Counted from the first letter of the stretch, positions 8,354 to 17,379 are shown. The stretch: 64,000 bases of DNA from Planctomycetia bacterium (GCA_005799545.1 SYGM01000167.1:18661-82660); one strand, 5' to 3'. Translations and numbers: made by a program. The notes: a model not told the origin generated them from the letters alone.

Positions 8354-8380
8354 TCCGGAGTCGTTGAATCGAAGCGAGGC

Positions 8381-8977
8381 TCAGCGGGGCGCCGGCGCGC
8401 TCTGCGGAGCCTTGCTCACCCTGGTGATCACCAGCGACTCTTCGGCCTGCGCGCGCCATGGAGCGTTGTCGGGAGCACGCGAAAGGGCGCTCTCCAGGCA
8501 TGCGCCCGCTTCGTCCATCCGCTGCATGCTCAGCAGCAGCATGCCCCGGTCGAAATCCACTTCGGGTTTGGCGCCGGGCATGGCTGCAGCCTTGGCAAAG
8601 GCCTGCTCGGCACCGACCTTGTCGTTGAGTCCGCGCCACTTCAGCAGTCCCAGATCGTGCCAGATCTCCGCGTGGTTCGGCGCGCCTTCGGCGGCAAGGA
8701 CCAGCTCGCGCGTGGCCCGCTCGACCTGCCCCAGCTGCGTCAGCGCACGAGACAGCGATGCGCGCAGCACCGGGTCGTCTTTCAGAGCCAGCGCGGATTC
8801 GTAGGAGCGCACAGCCTCGCCGAAGCGGCCGTCCCTGTGCAGCCCGACGGCTTCGCGGGCGTGCTTGTCGGGATCCCGACTGTCCGCGGTGAGGCGCAGG
8901 TAGATCGCAGCTCCCATGCCGAGCAGTGCACCCGCATAGATGCCGGCGATGATCCAGTAGCGGCGGCGTGATTTCAT
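8381..8977 (-). CDS. Membrane-anchored TPR protein
   Basis: 198 aa with one N-terminal transmembrane helix (about residues 9-27, YWIIAGIYAGALLGMGAAIY). Tetratricopeptide-like repeats follow (HAREAVGLHRDGRFGEAVRS, and further A-x-x-P-N-H-A-E-I-W-x-D-L-G-type units). It ends in a short Ala/Pro-rich tail. It is the last gene of the leftward FIST-rhodanese-TPR operon; its ATG overlaps the rhodanese stop (ATGA). TPRs usually mediate protein contacts, so an assembly or scaffold role is likely, but no partner is shown. Confidence 0.8.
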   Translation of the reverse strand: MKSRRRYWIIAGIYAGALLGMGAAIYLRLTADSRDPDKHAREAVGLHRDGRFGEAVRSYESALALKDDPVLRASLSRALTQLGQVERATRELVLAAEGAPNHAEIWHDLGLLKWRGLNDKVGAEQAFAKAAAMPGAKPEVDFDRGMLLLSMQRMDEAGACLESALSRAPDNAPWRAQAEESLVITRVSKAPQSAPAPR

Positions 8978-9519
8978 GACTGCGCGCGCGGTCCCGTCCA
9001 GGCCGAGAAGCCGCCTTCGAGGTTGTGGAGCTCGTCGAAGCCCTGGCGGGCAAGGAACTCGCAGGCAGCCGCCGAGCGACCGCCGGCGGCGCAGTAAATC
9101 AGCTTGGGGCGCGCGTCCTTGGGGACTTCGCGCAGACGGGACTCGAGTTCGTCGACGGGGATCAGCTTGGCGCCCGGGATGATCCCCAGCCGAGTCTCCT
9201 GCGGCGTGCGCACATCGATGATGTGCACGGAGCCGCGCTCGAGCATGGCGATCGCCGCCGCGGCCGGGATGTCGTGCCACAGTCGGCCCTCCTCGATCAT
9301 CTCCGGCGTCAGCTTCGCACCGCCGGCGAGCTTGGCGATCAGCTTGCGTTGAATTGCCAGTTCCTGCGCAAACTCCTCCTTGGCGTTTTCGATGCGGCGG
9401 CGCTGGTCCGCAATCGAGTCCTCTTGGGAAGGAGCGGTCCGGCTGCGACTGGCGCGCTGCAGCGCGATCAGTGCAACCACAAGGGCGGAAAGTGCCAGTC
9501 CGGAGGATGCGAAATCCAT
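8974..9519 (-). CDS. Membrane-anchored rhodanese-like domain protein
   Basis: 181 aa. An N-terminal membrane helix (LALSALVVALIALQ) and a charged coiled-coil-like linker (DQRRRIENAKEEFAQELAIQ) precede a rhodanese domain with VHIIDVRTPQE and the active loop LIYCAAGGRSAAA, whose Cys would carry the persulfide. Start ATG 9519 is preferred over TTG 9525 because GGAG is 8 nt upstream of the ATG but only 2 nt from the TTG. It begins 2 nt after the FIST stop and overlaps the TPR gene start by 4 nt. Sulfurtransferase or sulfide-related sensing is possible. Confidence 0.85.
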   Translation of the reverse strand: MDFASSGLALSALVVALIALQRASRSRTAPSQEDSIADQRRRIENAKEEFAQELAIQRKLIAKLAGGAKLTPEMIEEGRLWHDIPAAAAIAMLERGSVHIIDVRTPQETRLGIIPGAKLIPVDELESRLREVPKDARPKLIYCAAGGRSAAACEFLARQGFDELHNLEGGFSAWTGPRAQS

Positions 9520-9521
9520 GT

Positions 9522-10727
9522 TCAAGTCTCCATGTCGGCGCGCGGGCGGAACAGCGCGACGCTGGCGGTGAAGCCGTGCAGGAAATTGCGGCCGCCCACC
9601 GGCCCGATCTCTCCTGCAGCGAAGAAACCGGCGGCCGGGATCGGCGCCGCAAAGGCTGACTGCATGCGCGTGATGTCGTGGTTGGGCTCGTCAAACATGC
9701 GGCTGCCGCGGCCATTGCAGGTGAACAGCAGTGCTCCCAAGGCCCCCTGTGCGGACTCCAAACCCGCTTCGCGCATCAGCTGGGTGAGATCCTCGCCGGC
9801 CGTGGATGCATCACGGGCCAGAAACTGGACCGTCATGCCCACTCGCAGCGAGTCGTCCGCGACCGCGATCGCGCCCGCCTGCGGGTCGATGCCCATCAGG
9901 CCGCGTACGAGGAAATCGCCGCGCTGGAAGCTGCTCTTGCGCGCGTCGAGCGCCAGACCGAGGAACGGCGCACGCGTGAAGAGCTCGCGCTCCTCGTCGT
10001 CGATCCCCTGCAGCATCTCCATCAGCGTGTCGAGCGCCTTGCGACCGCCGAGCTTCTGGACGAGGTTGTCCTTGCAGGCTGTGATCACCAGCGGGCGCCC
10101 GATCGGGCGGCAGCCCTGGCTGACGACGGAACGCAGCTCGACGGCTCCCTCGAGCACGATGCCGATCGCACCGACCTCGCGGATGCCGTCCGAAGTGAAA
10201 AGCATGTTCTGCCCGGGCCCCATGCCGCCGCTCGCCATGCCGCCGGTCACCGGCAGTCCGGGCAATTGCTCATTGAGGATCGCAAGGTAATCGGTGGCAG
10301 GGAACGTGTACGGATCCGCGAGCAGCAGCACGCTGGCCCGGTCGCGATCCTCGATGGGCGGCAGCCCCGAGAACGCAAAGCCGCCATCGGCCTCCTGCGC
10401 AGCGGAAACTTCAAATGCCCGCAGCTGAGTCCAGGGCAGCACCGCGGCAAAAGCCGACAACGCCGGTCCGTTTTCGATCTCCTGCGTGCTGCCGACGATC
10501 GACTCGCCCGTGCAGCCGATCAGAGTGCGGGCCTGCAATGCCCGGCCGAGCGCCGGCCCGAGTTGTTCGATGCCCTCGCCGTGGTGGTGGGACACGAACA
10601 CCACCAGCAGGTCAGGCTTGGCATCTGCCAGCTGAGTCCGGAGAGCTTGCGTCACGGCCGCGACCGCGCGGGCCGTGTCCGACTCACGGCTGAGGCTGCT
10701 GGCGAAGACCGGCGCAGGCGGGCGCAT
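9522..10727 (-). CDS. FIST N/C-domain sensory protein
   Basis: 401 aa without signal peptide. The N-terminal half has the FIST_N pattern (PDLLVVFVSHHHGEG...LIGCTGESIVG...GGMASGG). The C-terminal half carries FIST_C features (RPLVITACKDNLV, GALLFTCNGRGSRMF near residue 340, then an FFAAGEIGPVGG end). FIST proteins are small-ligand sensors, often placed beside signal-transduction genes, and some bind amino acids. Here the domain stands alone at the head of an operon with rhodanese and TPR proteins, with a 91-aa protein gene 3 nt upstream. The cytoplasmic location and ligand are not determined. Confidence 0.9.
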   Translation of the reverse strand: MRPPAPVFASSLSRESDTARAVAAVTQALRTQLADAKPDLLVVFVSHHHGEGIEQLGPALGRALQARTLIGCTGESIVGSTQEIENGPALSAFAAVLPWTQLRAFEVSAAQEADGGFAFSGLPPIEDRDRASVLLLADPYTFPATDYLAILNEQLPGLPVTGGMASGGMGPGQNMLFTSDGIREVGAIGIVLEGAVELRSVVSQGCRPIGRPLVITACKDNLVQKLGGRKALDTLMEMLQGIDDEERELFTRAPFLGLALDARKSSFQRGDFLVRGLMGIDPQAGAIAVADDSLRVGMTVQFLARDASTAGEDLTQLMREAGLESAQGALGALLFTCNGRGSRMFDEPNHDITRMQSAFAAPIPAAGFFAAGEIGPVGGRNFLHGFTASVALFRPRADMET

Positions 10728-10730
10728 GGT

Positions 10731-11006
10731 TCAGGTCAGCTTGGGGATGTCGCCCAATCGGCGCCAGCGGACGACCTCGGCGGCGCTGAAGGAATAGTCC
10801 CGCTCCTTGACGTCCACACCGTACGTTGCGGTCTCGCGGATGTAGGCCTCGGGGTCGGTACCCGGTGCGGGCTGATGGATGTCGCAGTCGTGCATGTGCA
10901 CCTGAAAGGCATCGGCACTGTCAAAGCGTCCAAGGATCACCCGGCCGCTGCGGGTTTCGATGACTAGGTTGATGCCATGAGGGGCGGTGTGGATCGGCTC
11001 CGTCAT
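10731..11006 (-). CDS. Conserved 91-aa protein of unknown function
   Basis: First gene of a leftward operon; the FIST gene starts 3 nt after its stop. The sequence is rich in His, Asp and Tyr, with HMHDCDIHQPAPGTDPEAY in the middle and SFSAAEVVRWRRLGDIPKL at the end. The opening (INLVIETRSGRVILGRFDSA) resembles an Sm-like or PilZ-like small beta barrel, but I cannot assign a family. The TAGGCT hexamer at 11019-11014 lies 7 nt before the ATG, predicting an almost leaderless transcript. Confidence 0.75.
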   Translation of the reverse strand: MTEPIHTAPHGINLVIETRSGRVILGRFDSADAFQVHMHDCDIHQPAPGTDPEAYIRETATYGVDVKERDYSFSAAEVVRWRRLGDIPKLT

Positions 11007-11013
11007 GGAGAAA

Positions 11014-11045
11014 AGCCTAGCGCAGTCCGTACTTCTGCGTAGGCT
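11014..11045. promoter_or_regulatory. Divergent promoter inverted repeat (AGCCTA...TAGGCT)
   Basis: AGCCTA-G-CGCAG (11014-11025) pairs with CTGCG-TAGGCT (11035-11045): 11 bp with a single bulge and a 9-nt loop. Each arm contains a TAGGCT -10-like hexamer facing outward, one for the 91-aa gene (7 nt to its ATG) and one for the secreted propeller gene (29 nt to its ATG). It could also be an operator or form a hairpin. Confidence 0.5.
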
Positions 11046-11074
11046 AGAAAGCGCACTCCCGAAAGCTCCCCCTT

Positions 11075-12640
11075 ATGCGCGTCGCACTCGTGCTCGGTTT
11101 CCTTCTGCATGCGCCGGCCCTCGCGGGCAACGGCTTCTGGCAGCATGTCGGCACCGGCCCGATCAGCGAAGGCGGTGCCATCTGCACTCGTCTGTGCTTC
11201 CATCCGGCCGGGGATCCGATCATCGCCTACCACGACATGGCCGCCGGCGGGAAAGCCAGCGTGCAGCGCTTCCGCGCCGGTGCGTGGGAGTATCTGGGAG
11301 CCCCTGCGTCGGCCAGCGTGGGCACGGCCTGGTACAACGCGATCGCCTGCGACGCCGCCGGCAGTGTGTTCCTCGGATCGCGCGACTACATGGTCGGCGG
11401 CAAATTCGTGGTGCGCGTGCTGCATCCGGGTTCCGGCAGCTGGGAAACGGTCGGTACCAGCGGCGCTTCGCCCGATGAAGCGCACCACACCTGGCTGGAG
11501 CTCGATCCCTCCGGCATGCCCGTGATCGCCTTTCAGGATCGGGGCACGAACCCGATCGACATGGCGTCCGTCATGCGCTTCGATCCGGCCAACGGGGCGT
11601 GGAACTTCGTCGGCCCGCGCGGCTTCTCCCATGACACGAGCGCCTACAACAGCGTCAAGGTCGCCGCGGATGGGACGCTCTATGCCGCCCACTCCGATGT
11701 GGGGCTGATCAGCGGCGCAGAGGTCGGCCTCCTTAGCGTGCGGCGCTACGACCCTGCCGCGAACAGCTGGGTGACGCTTGGAAACCCGCTCTTCAGCGAG
11801 GTGTCGTCGCTCAACGCCGTGCTCGAGCTGGATCGCAACGGCACGCCGTGGGTTGCGCTGCATCGCTATCACCAGTCGATCCGCGTGTATCGCTTCGATG
11901 GCACGGATTGGCAGGCCGTGGGCGGTTCCGCCTCCGGAACCGAGCGGCCCACCTTCGAGAGCGAAGGGTATCGGCAGTGGACTTCGCTGTGCTTCGACAG
12001 CCAGAACAGGCCACACGTCGCCTATCAGCTCTTTGACTACGGCCACAAGGGCAAGGTGCGCCGCTTCAACGGGACGGACTGGGTCGCGCTGACGGATACG
12101 CCCTTCTCCATCGGAGGAGCGGACTATCTCGTCCTCGGCATCAGTCCTCAGGATGTGCCTTACGTTGCCTATCGCGACATGGGCGCCTCGACGCGTCTGG
12201 TGGTGCAGCGCTTCATCGAAGACCCCGTGATCTACGGATCGCCCGCCTCGAACTCGCTGGGCTGTGCGGCGGATGTGTGGGCGAGCGGGGGACTGTCGAG
12301 CTCGAACGCCAACCCCTGCTGGTTCGGGGCGAATCAGCTGTTCAGCCAGAAGAACGCGATGCCGCTGTGGTCACGCACGGCCGGCAACACGCCGTTCGGC
12401 GGCAGCACGCTGTTGCTGGGGCCGCCGATCCGTCGCACCGTCCTGCTTTCCACGGGAGGGGGCACGCACGGCCCGGATTGCTCAGGCACGCTGCTGCACG
12501 ACTGGAATGCGTACTTCCTCACGAGTCCCTCGGGCCTGAACCCGGGCGAATTTCTCTTCGCGCAGTACTGGATTCGCGATCCGGGCCTGCAGGGTTCGAC
12601 CTACCTGACGCGCGCGGTTCGCTATCTGGTCCAGCCTTGA
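11075..12640 (+). CDS. Secreted beta-propeller-like protein with planctomycete C-terminal domain
   Basis: 521 aa with signal peptide MRVALVLGFLLHAPALAG. Repeats of about 50-60 residues follow a common pattern (G-x-P-I-I-A-Y-H-D, V-x-R-F-D-P-A-N-G-A-W-x-x-V-G, Y-V-A-Y-R-D), typical of Kelch/BNR-like propeller blades. From about residue 386 a Cys-containing domain starts (YGSPASNSLGCAADVWASG) and ends YWIRDP...YLVQP, resembling the end of the exported protein at 5150-8353. Catalytic residues are not evident. It is probably a surface-displayed or secreted binding protein. Confidence 0.75.
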   Translation: MRVALVLGFLLHAPALAGNGFWQHVGTGPISEGGAICTRLCFHPAGDPIIAYHDMAAGGKASVQRFRAGAWEYLGAPASASVGTAWYNAIACDAAGSVFLGSRDYMVGGKFVVRVLHPGSGSWETVGTSGASPDEAHHTWLELDPSGMPVIAFQDRGTNPIDMASVMRFDPANGAWNFVGPRGFSHDTSAYNSVKVAADGTLYAAHSDVGLISGAEVGLLSVRRYDPAANSWVTLGNPLFSEVSSLNAVLELDRNGTPWVALHRYHQSIRVYRFDGTDWQAVGGSASGTERPTFESEGYRQWTSLCFDSQNRPHVAYQLFDYGHKGKVRRFNGTDWVALTDTPFSIGGADYLVLGISPQDVPYVAYRDMGASTRLVVQRFIEDPVIYGSPASNSLGCAADVWASGGLSSSNANPCWFGANQLFSQKNAMPLWSRTAGNTPFGGSTLLLGPPIRRTVLLSTGGGTHGPDCSGTLLHDWNAYFLTSPSGLNPGEFLFAQYWIRDPGLQGSTYLTRAVRYLVQP

Positions 12641-12763
12641 CTTGGAAATGGTTTCCTTGGACGATCTCTCGGTCTTGATCTAGAAACTCGCAAATTAGTT
12701 GGGAATCCGCGTTCGGTCTGACGATGCACCCCTCGGCAGACAACCCAACACAGGGAGCAATTC

Positions 12764-15016
12764 GTGAATACAGGCAGGCATGGCAGGCTTGCCCCGCTCG
12801 CACTCGCGCTGGCCTTGGCAGGCTGCGCAGGTGGCGGGTCAGGGGCAGAGGAGCAGGGACCGCTTCCCAGCGCGGGAGAGCATGCGATTCTCTTCTGCAC
12901 GCAGGTTCCCAACCCGCAGGATTTCACCACGATCACATCGACGTTTGGCAACCATCTGCCGGGTGTCGGAGCCGCGCCGCGCGGCGGCGATCTGTACATC
13001 CGCTACGCCGACGGCACGCTCAAGAACCTGACGCAGGCCGCCGGCTTCGGAATGGAGGGCCTGCAGGGCGCCCAGTCGATCGCCGTCCGCGAACCCTGCG
13101 TGCACTGGTCCGGCAACAAGGCGCTCTTCAGCATGGTGATCGGCGCTCCGGCGCAATTCGAGCAGGAGAGCTCGCGCTGGCAGATCTACGAGATCAGCGG
13201 GCTTGGCCGCGACGAAGTGCCGGTCATCACGCACGTTGCCAACCAGCCTGAGCAGTACAACAGCATCAGCCCGATCTACGCCAGCGATGACACGATCCTC
13301 TTCACGTCGGATCGGCCGCGCAACGGGGCGCAGCATCTCTATCCCCAACTCGATGAATACGAGGAAGCGCCGACCGTCACGGGGATCTGGAAGCTCGATC
13401 CGCTCACGGGTGCCCTGGAAATCCTCAACCACGCGCCCTCGGGTGCGTTTTCGCCCAGCATCGACAGCTTCGGTCGCGTGATCTTCACACGCTGGGACCA
13501 CCTCGTGAGGGATCAGCAGGCGGATGATGACAACATCTGCAACTGTGATCAGTTCGGCACGTTCAACTACACGAGCGAAGCCGCCGATGCCGTCTCCACA
13601 GGCAACAACGACGAGGTCTTCCCTGAGCCGCGTCCGCAGTGGCTGGGCTTCGTTGGCAATCAGATGCCCGGCTATTTCGGCGAACTTAACGGTTACCAGC
13701 CGCATCTGGTCGGATCCGAGGTCAACCACTTCTTCCCCTGGATGATGAACCAGAACGGGACGGAGGAGGAAACCCTCAACCACATCGGACGTCACGAACT
13801 GCACAGCTACGTGCCGCTCGTGCGTACGGATGATCCGGCCATCGTGTCGCATCTGGGATTCACTCCTTTCACCGCCAACGCCAACCCGGTCAACAACATC
13901 TTCCAGATCCGCGAGGATCCGCTCGTGCCAGGCAGCTACTTCGCGATCCATGCGCCCGAGTTCTTTACGCACGGAGCCGGGCAGGTGATCCGCCTCGACG
14001 GGCCGGCGGGCATGAACGCGGATTCGATGACGGTGGATTACGTCACGCATCCCGACACCGCCAATTTCGATGAGACGCCAGGTGTCCAGCACAGCGGCAT
14101 GTACCGCTCCATCCTGCCGCTCTCGAACGGGGATCGGGTCGTCGTGCATGCCGATACCACCCGCGAGGCCGGCAACGACGGTTCCGGCGGCGTCATCGAT
14201 CCTGTGTACAAGTTCCGCCTGAAGCTGCTGGTCGCGGAGGGCAACCATCACGTGGCCGGGGCCGCGCTCACCGCCGGCATCGTGAAGAACGTCTCCTGGT
14301 ACAGTCCCAACGAGCTTCTGACCTACAACGGCCCGCTGTGGGAGCTGTGGCCGGTGGAAGTGGTTGCGCGTCAGGCCCCTGCTCCTTCCATGCCGGCTCT
14401 GGCTGCGCCGGAACAGCAGGTCCTTGCGGAGGAGGGCGTCAGTCTGGCCTCGCTGCGCAGCTTCCTGCGCACGAACAATCTCGCGCTGATCATCAGCCGG
14501 AATGTGACGCGACGGGATCGCAACGACCTGCAGCAACCCTTCAATCTGCGAGTCGAGGGCGGCGGCGTGGAGACCGCGGTGGGCACGGGTGCCGTGTACG
14601 ATATTGCGCATCTGCAGATCTTCCAAGGCGATCAGATCCGCGGACTGACGATGGGCGGAGCGCAACCGATCGCAGGACGCCGCGTGCTGGCGCAGCCGAT
14701 GCACGATGCGGGGGCCACGAGCCGCAACCCTTCGACGCTCGGTGCGCCCGAGGGCAGCGTGCGCATCGCCGCCGATGGTTCGATGGCGGCACTGGTGCCG
14801 GCCAAGCGCGCGCTCAGCTGGCAGTTGACGGACTCAGCGGGCGAGCCGGTGGTGCGTGAGCGCTACTGGCTGACGTTCCAGCCCGGGGAAATCCGCACTT
14901 GCGCGGCCTGTCACGGTTTCTCCAGCGCGGATCAGAGCGGGAACGCGACGCCGATGAACCCGCCGGCCGCGCTCGGGGATCTGCTGCAGCATCTCAAGGA
15001 CACGGGCGAGCTGTGA
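12764..15016 (+). CDS. Haem c lipoprotein, hydrazine-synthase-alpha-like propeller family (paralogue 1)
   Basis: 750 aa. The GTG start at 12764 has GGGAG upstream and gives a lipoprotein signal with lipobox LAGC, followed by Gly/Ser-rich sequence. The body is a TolB-like propeller (ILFTSDRPRNG, LYPQLDEYEEAPTVTGIWKL, FGRVIFTRWDHLVRDQQADD). Near the C-terminus is one haem c site C713-A-A-C-H717 in RTCAACHGFSSADQ. Overall the layout resembles the family annotated after the middle domain of anammox hydrazine synthase alpha, but that enzyme's other subunits are absent here, so hydrazine chemistry is not implied. A very similar gene follows directly. Expected location: outer face of a membrane. Confidence 0.75.
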   Translation: MNTGRHGRLAPLALALALAGCAGGGSGAEEQGPLPSAGEHAILFCTQVPNPQDFTTITSTFGNHLPGVGAAPRGGDLYIRYADGTLKNLTQAAGFGMEGLQGAQSIAVREPCVHWSGNKALFSMVIGAPAQFEQESSRWQIYEISGLGRDEVPVITHVANQPEQYNSISPIYASDDTILFTSDRPRNGAQHLYPQLDEYEEAPTVTGIWKLDPLTGALEILNHAPSGAFSPSIDSFGRVIFTRWDHLVRDQQADDDNICNCDQFGTFNYTSEAADAVSTGNNDEVFPEPRPQWLGFVGNQMPGYFGELNGYQPHLVGSEVNHFFPWMMNQNGTEEETLNHIGRHELHSYVPLVRTDDPAIVSHLGFTPFTANANPVNNIFQIREDPLVPGSYFAIHAPEFFTHGAGQVIRLDGPAGMNADSMTVDYVTHPDTANFDETPGVQHSGMYRSILPLSNGDRVVVHADTTREAGNDGSGGVIDPVYKFRLKLLVAEGNHHVAGAALTAGIVKNVSWYSPNELLTYNGPLWELWPVEVVARQAPAPSMPALAAPEQQVLAEEGVSLASLRSFLRTNNLALIISRNVTRRDRNDLQQPFNLRVEGGGVETAVGTGAVYDIAHLQIFQGDQIRGLTMGGAQPIAGRRVLAQPMHDAGATSRNPSTLGAPEGSVRIAADGSMAALVPAKRALSWQLTDSAGEPVVRERYWLTFQPGEIRTCAACHGFSSADQSGNATPMNPPAALGDLLQHLKDTGEL

Positions 15017-15021
15017 GTCCA

Positions 15022-15036
15022 CGGGCATCGTGCCCG
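15022..15036 (+). other. Short hairpin between the two haem lipoprotein genes
   Basis: CGGGCA-TCG-TGCCCG, a 6-bp stem with a 3-nt loop, 5 nt after the stop of the first paralogue. There is no U-run, so it may be a processing or stability hairpin rather than a terminator. Confidence 0.4.
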
Positions 15037-15106
15037 CGGTTCAAGAAACGCTCGCCCGTCAACCGACATCTCTCTCGGCAGTTTGCGCATCACAGAGGAG
15101 GTGAGC

Positions 15107-17350
15107 GTGAGGGGAGAGATTGCATGTGTGTGCTTGATTGTGCTCGGTTCCTGCGGCGGCGGTGGCTCGGGGGGCGATGACGGCTCGGCGGAGCCGTTGG
15201 CCCTGTTGGGCGGCAACCCCATTCTGTTCTGCACGCAAACGCCGAATCCGGTGGACTTCACGACGATCGCGTCGAGCTTCGGCAACCATGGCAGCAGCGT
15301 GGATGCCTGTCCGCGGGGGGGTGACCTGTGCATTCGCTACCCGAACGGGACCGTACGCAAGCTGACGGCCCTGGCGGGTTGGGGGCAGGGTGGCCAGCAG
15401 GGCGCGCAGTCGATCGCCGTTCGCGAACCCTGCGTGCACTGGTCGGGCAACAAAGCGCTCTTCAGCATGGTGGTCGGATCGCCGGGACCCGGCGAGGCGG
15501 ACACCTCGCGCTGGCAGATCTACGAGGTCTCGGGTCTTGGCATCAACGACACGCCGCTGATCACTCGAGTCGCCAACCAGCCGGAGGAGTACAACAATAT
15601 CAGCCCCATCTACGGAAGCGATGACTCGATCCTGTTCACTTCCGATCGTCCGCGCAATGGACGGGCACACCTCTACCCGCAGCTCGATGAGTACGAGGAG
15701 GTACCGACGGTTACGGGGATCTGGAAGCTCGATCCGGTCAGCGGGGATCTGCACATCCTGAACCACACGCCGTCCGGCGCCTTTTCTCCCTGCATCGACA
15801 GCTTCGGACGCGTGATCTTCACGCGCTGGGACCATCTGGTGCGCGATCAGCAGGCCGATGACGACAACATGTGCCAATGCAACCAGTTCGGCACCTTCAA
15901 CTACACAAGCGAATCGGCGGATGCGATTTCGACGGGCAACAATGACGAGGTGTTTCCTGAGCCTCGTCCGGAATGGCTTGGCCATGTGGGCAGTCACATG
16001 CCCGGCTACAGCGGCGAAATGAACGGCTACCAACCCCACCTCACAGGTTCGGAGGTCAACCATTTCTTCCCGTGGATGATGAATCAGGACGGCTCAGGCG
16101 AAGAGACGCTCAATCACATCGGACGCCACGAGCTGCACGCCTACATTCCGCTCGTGCGCGTGGATGACCCCAATATCGTCTCCCAGCTTGAGATCGGCCC
16201 CTTCTCGGCCAATCAGACGGCGATTCCGCACTGGTACCAGCTGCGCGAAGACCCGAATGACCCCGGGAGTTACTTTGCGATCCACGCGCCGGAGTTCTTC
16301 ACGCACGGAGCGGGTCAGGTAGTCAGGATCCACGCGCCGCCGGGACTGGAAGCCGATGACGTCACAACCCAGATGCTGACGCATCCCGACACGGCAAATT
16401 ACGACACGACGCCCGGCACGAACCACAGCGGGATGTACCGCAGCATCCTGCCGCTGACCAACGGCAAGAAAGTCGTTGTCCACGCCGCCACGGCGCAGCC
16501 CGCAGGCAATCTCGGTAGCGGCAACGTGATCAACCCGGTCTACAAGTTCCGTCTGCGCGAACTGCAGCTGGTCGGCAGCTGGTACAAGGCCGGTGCCGCG
16601 TTGACACGCGGCATCACGAAGAGCGTGTCGTGGTATCGCAACGGACAGCTGATGAGCTTCCAGGGTGCGCTGTGGGAGCTGTGGCCCGTGGAGGTCGCAG
16701 CACGGGCGGTGCCTCAGCCGACTGCCGTGCCGCTGGAGCAGCCTGAGCAGCAGATTCTCGACGAAGAGGGTGTCAGCAGCGCGACCCTGCGAGCCTTCCT
16801 GCGCTCCAAGGGCCTCGCGCTGATCGTGAGCAGGAACGTCACGCGCCGCGACCGCAACGATCTGCAGCAGCCTTTCAACTTGCGTGTCACGGAAGGCGGC
16901 GTGCAGACGATCGCCAAGCCAGGACGCGTGTACGACATCTCGCACCTGCAGATCTTTCAGGCCGATCAGATCCGCGGCCTCACGATGGGCGGCAGCGAGC
17001 CGATTCCGGGCCGCCGCGCGCTTGCGCAGGCATTGCACGACCCGACTGCGCTGGCACACAATCCTCCGGATCCCAACGGTCCTTCCGGAAGCGTGCGAAT
17101 CGCTGCTGATGGTTCCATGGCCGCGCTGGTGCCGGCGCGGCGAGCTCTCAGCTGGCAACTGACGGATCCCATGGGCGAACCCGTGGTGCGCGAGCGTTAC
17201 TGGCTGACGTTCCAGCCCGGAGAGATCCGCACCTGCGCCGCCTGTCACGGCTTCTCCAGCGCGGATCAGAACGGAAACGGGGTGCCGCGCAATCCGCCGC
17301 AGGCTCTGGGAGAACTCCTGCAGCATCTCAAGGACACGGGCGCGTTCTGA
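15107..17350 (+). CDS. Haem c lipoprotein, hydrazine-synthase-alpha-like propeller family (paralogue 2)
   Basis: 747 aa, a tandem paralogue of the preceding gene with long identical stretches through the whole length, including HWSGNKALFSMV, FGRVIFTRWDHLVRDQQADD and QPGEIRTCAACHGFSSADQ. Start GTG 15107 is chosen because AGGAGG ends 5 nt upstream and it gives a short lipoprotein signal MRGEIACVCLIVLGSC; the TTG at 15083 and GTG at 15101 are alternatives. The haem site is C710-A-A-C-H714. It lacks some N-terminal spacing of paralogue 1 and has extra Cys in the first blade region (CPRGGDLC). Probably exported to the same compartment; it may be co-transcribed or separately expressed. Confidence 0.75.
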   Translation: MRGEIACVCLIVLGSCGGGGSGGDDGSAEPLALLGGNPILFCTQTPNPVDFTTIASSFGNHGSSVDACPRGGDLCIRYPNGTVRKLTALAGWGQGGQQGAQSIAVREPCVHWSGNKALFSMVVGSPGPGEADTSRWQIYEVSGLGINDTPLITRVANQPEEYNNISPIYGSDDSILFTSDRPRNGRAHLYPQLDEYEEVPTVTGIWKLDPVSGDLHILNHTPSGAFSPCIDSFGRVIFTRWDHLVRDQQADDDNMCQCNQFGTFNYTSESADAISTGNNDEVFPEPRPEWLGHVGSHMPGYSGEMNGYQPHLTGSEVNHFFPWMMNQDGSGEETLNHIGRHELHAYIPLVRVDDPNIVSQLEIGPFSANQTAIPHWYQLREDPNDPGSYFAIHAPEFFTHGAGQVVRIHAPPGLEADDVTTQMLTHPDTANYDTTPGTNHSGMYRSILPLTNGKKVVVHAATAQPAGNLGSGNVINPVYKFRLRELQLVGSWYKAGAALTRGITKSVSWYRNGQLMSFQGALWELWPVEVAARAVPQPTAVPLEQPEQQILDEEGVSSATLRAFLRSKGLALIVSRNVTRRDRNDLQQPFNLRVTEGGVQTIAKPGRVYDISHLQIFQADQIRGLTMGGSEPIPGRRALAQALHDPTALAHNPPDPNGPSGSVRIAADGSMAALVPARRALSWQLTDPMGEPVVRERYWLTFQPGEIRTCAACHGFSSADQNGNGVPRNPPQALGELLQHLKDTGAF

Positions 17351-17373
17351 TCGCGCGGGCGGTGCCCGGCCGC

Positions 17374-17379
17374 TAGCAT
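17374..17379 (+). promoter_or_regulatory. -10-like hexamer TAGCAT for ilvE
   Basis: It ends 8 nt before the ilvE ATG at 17388, so the transcript would start at or next to the A of ATG. No ribosome site is visible between. Confidence 0.5.

Noticed and set aside
12839-14704. 621-aa ORF on the minus strand
   Set aside because: Antisense to the first haem lipoprotein gene, which has a lipobox and a CAACH site; no independent start signal.
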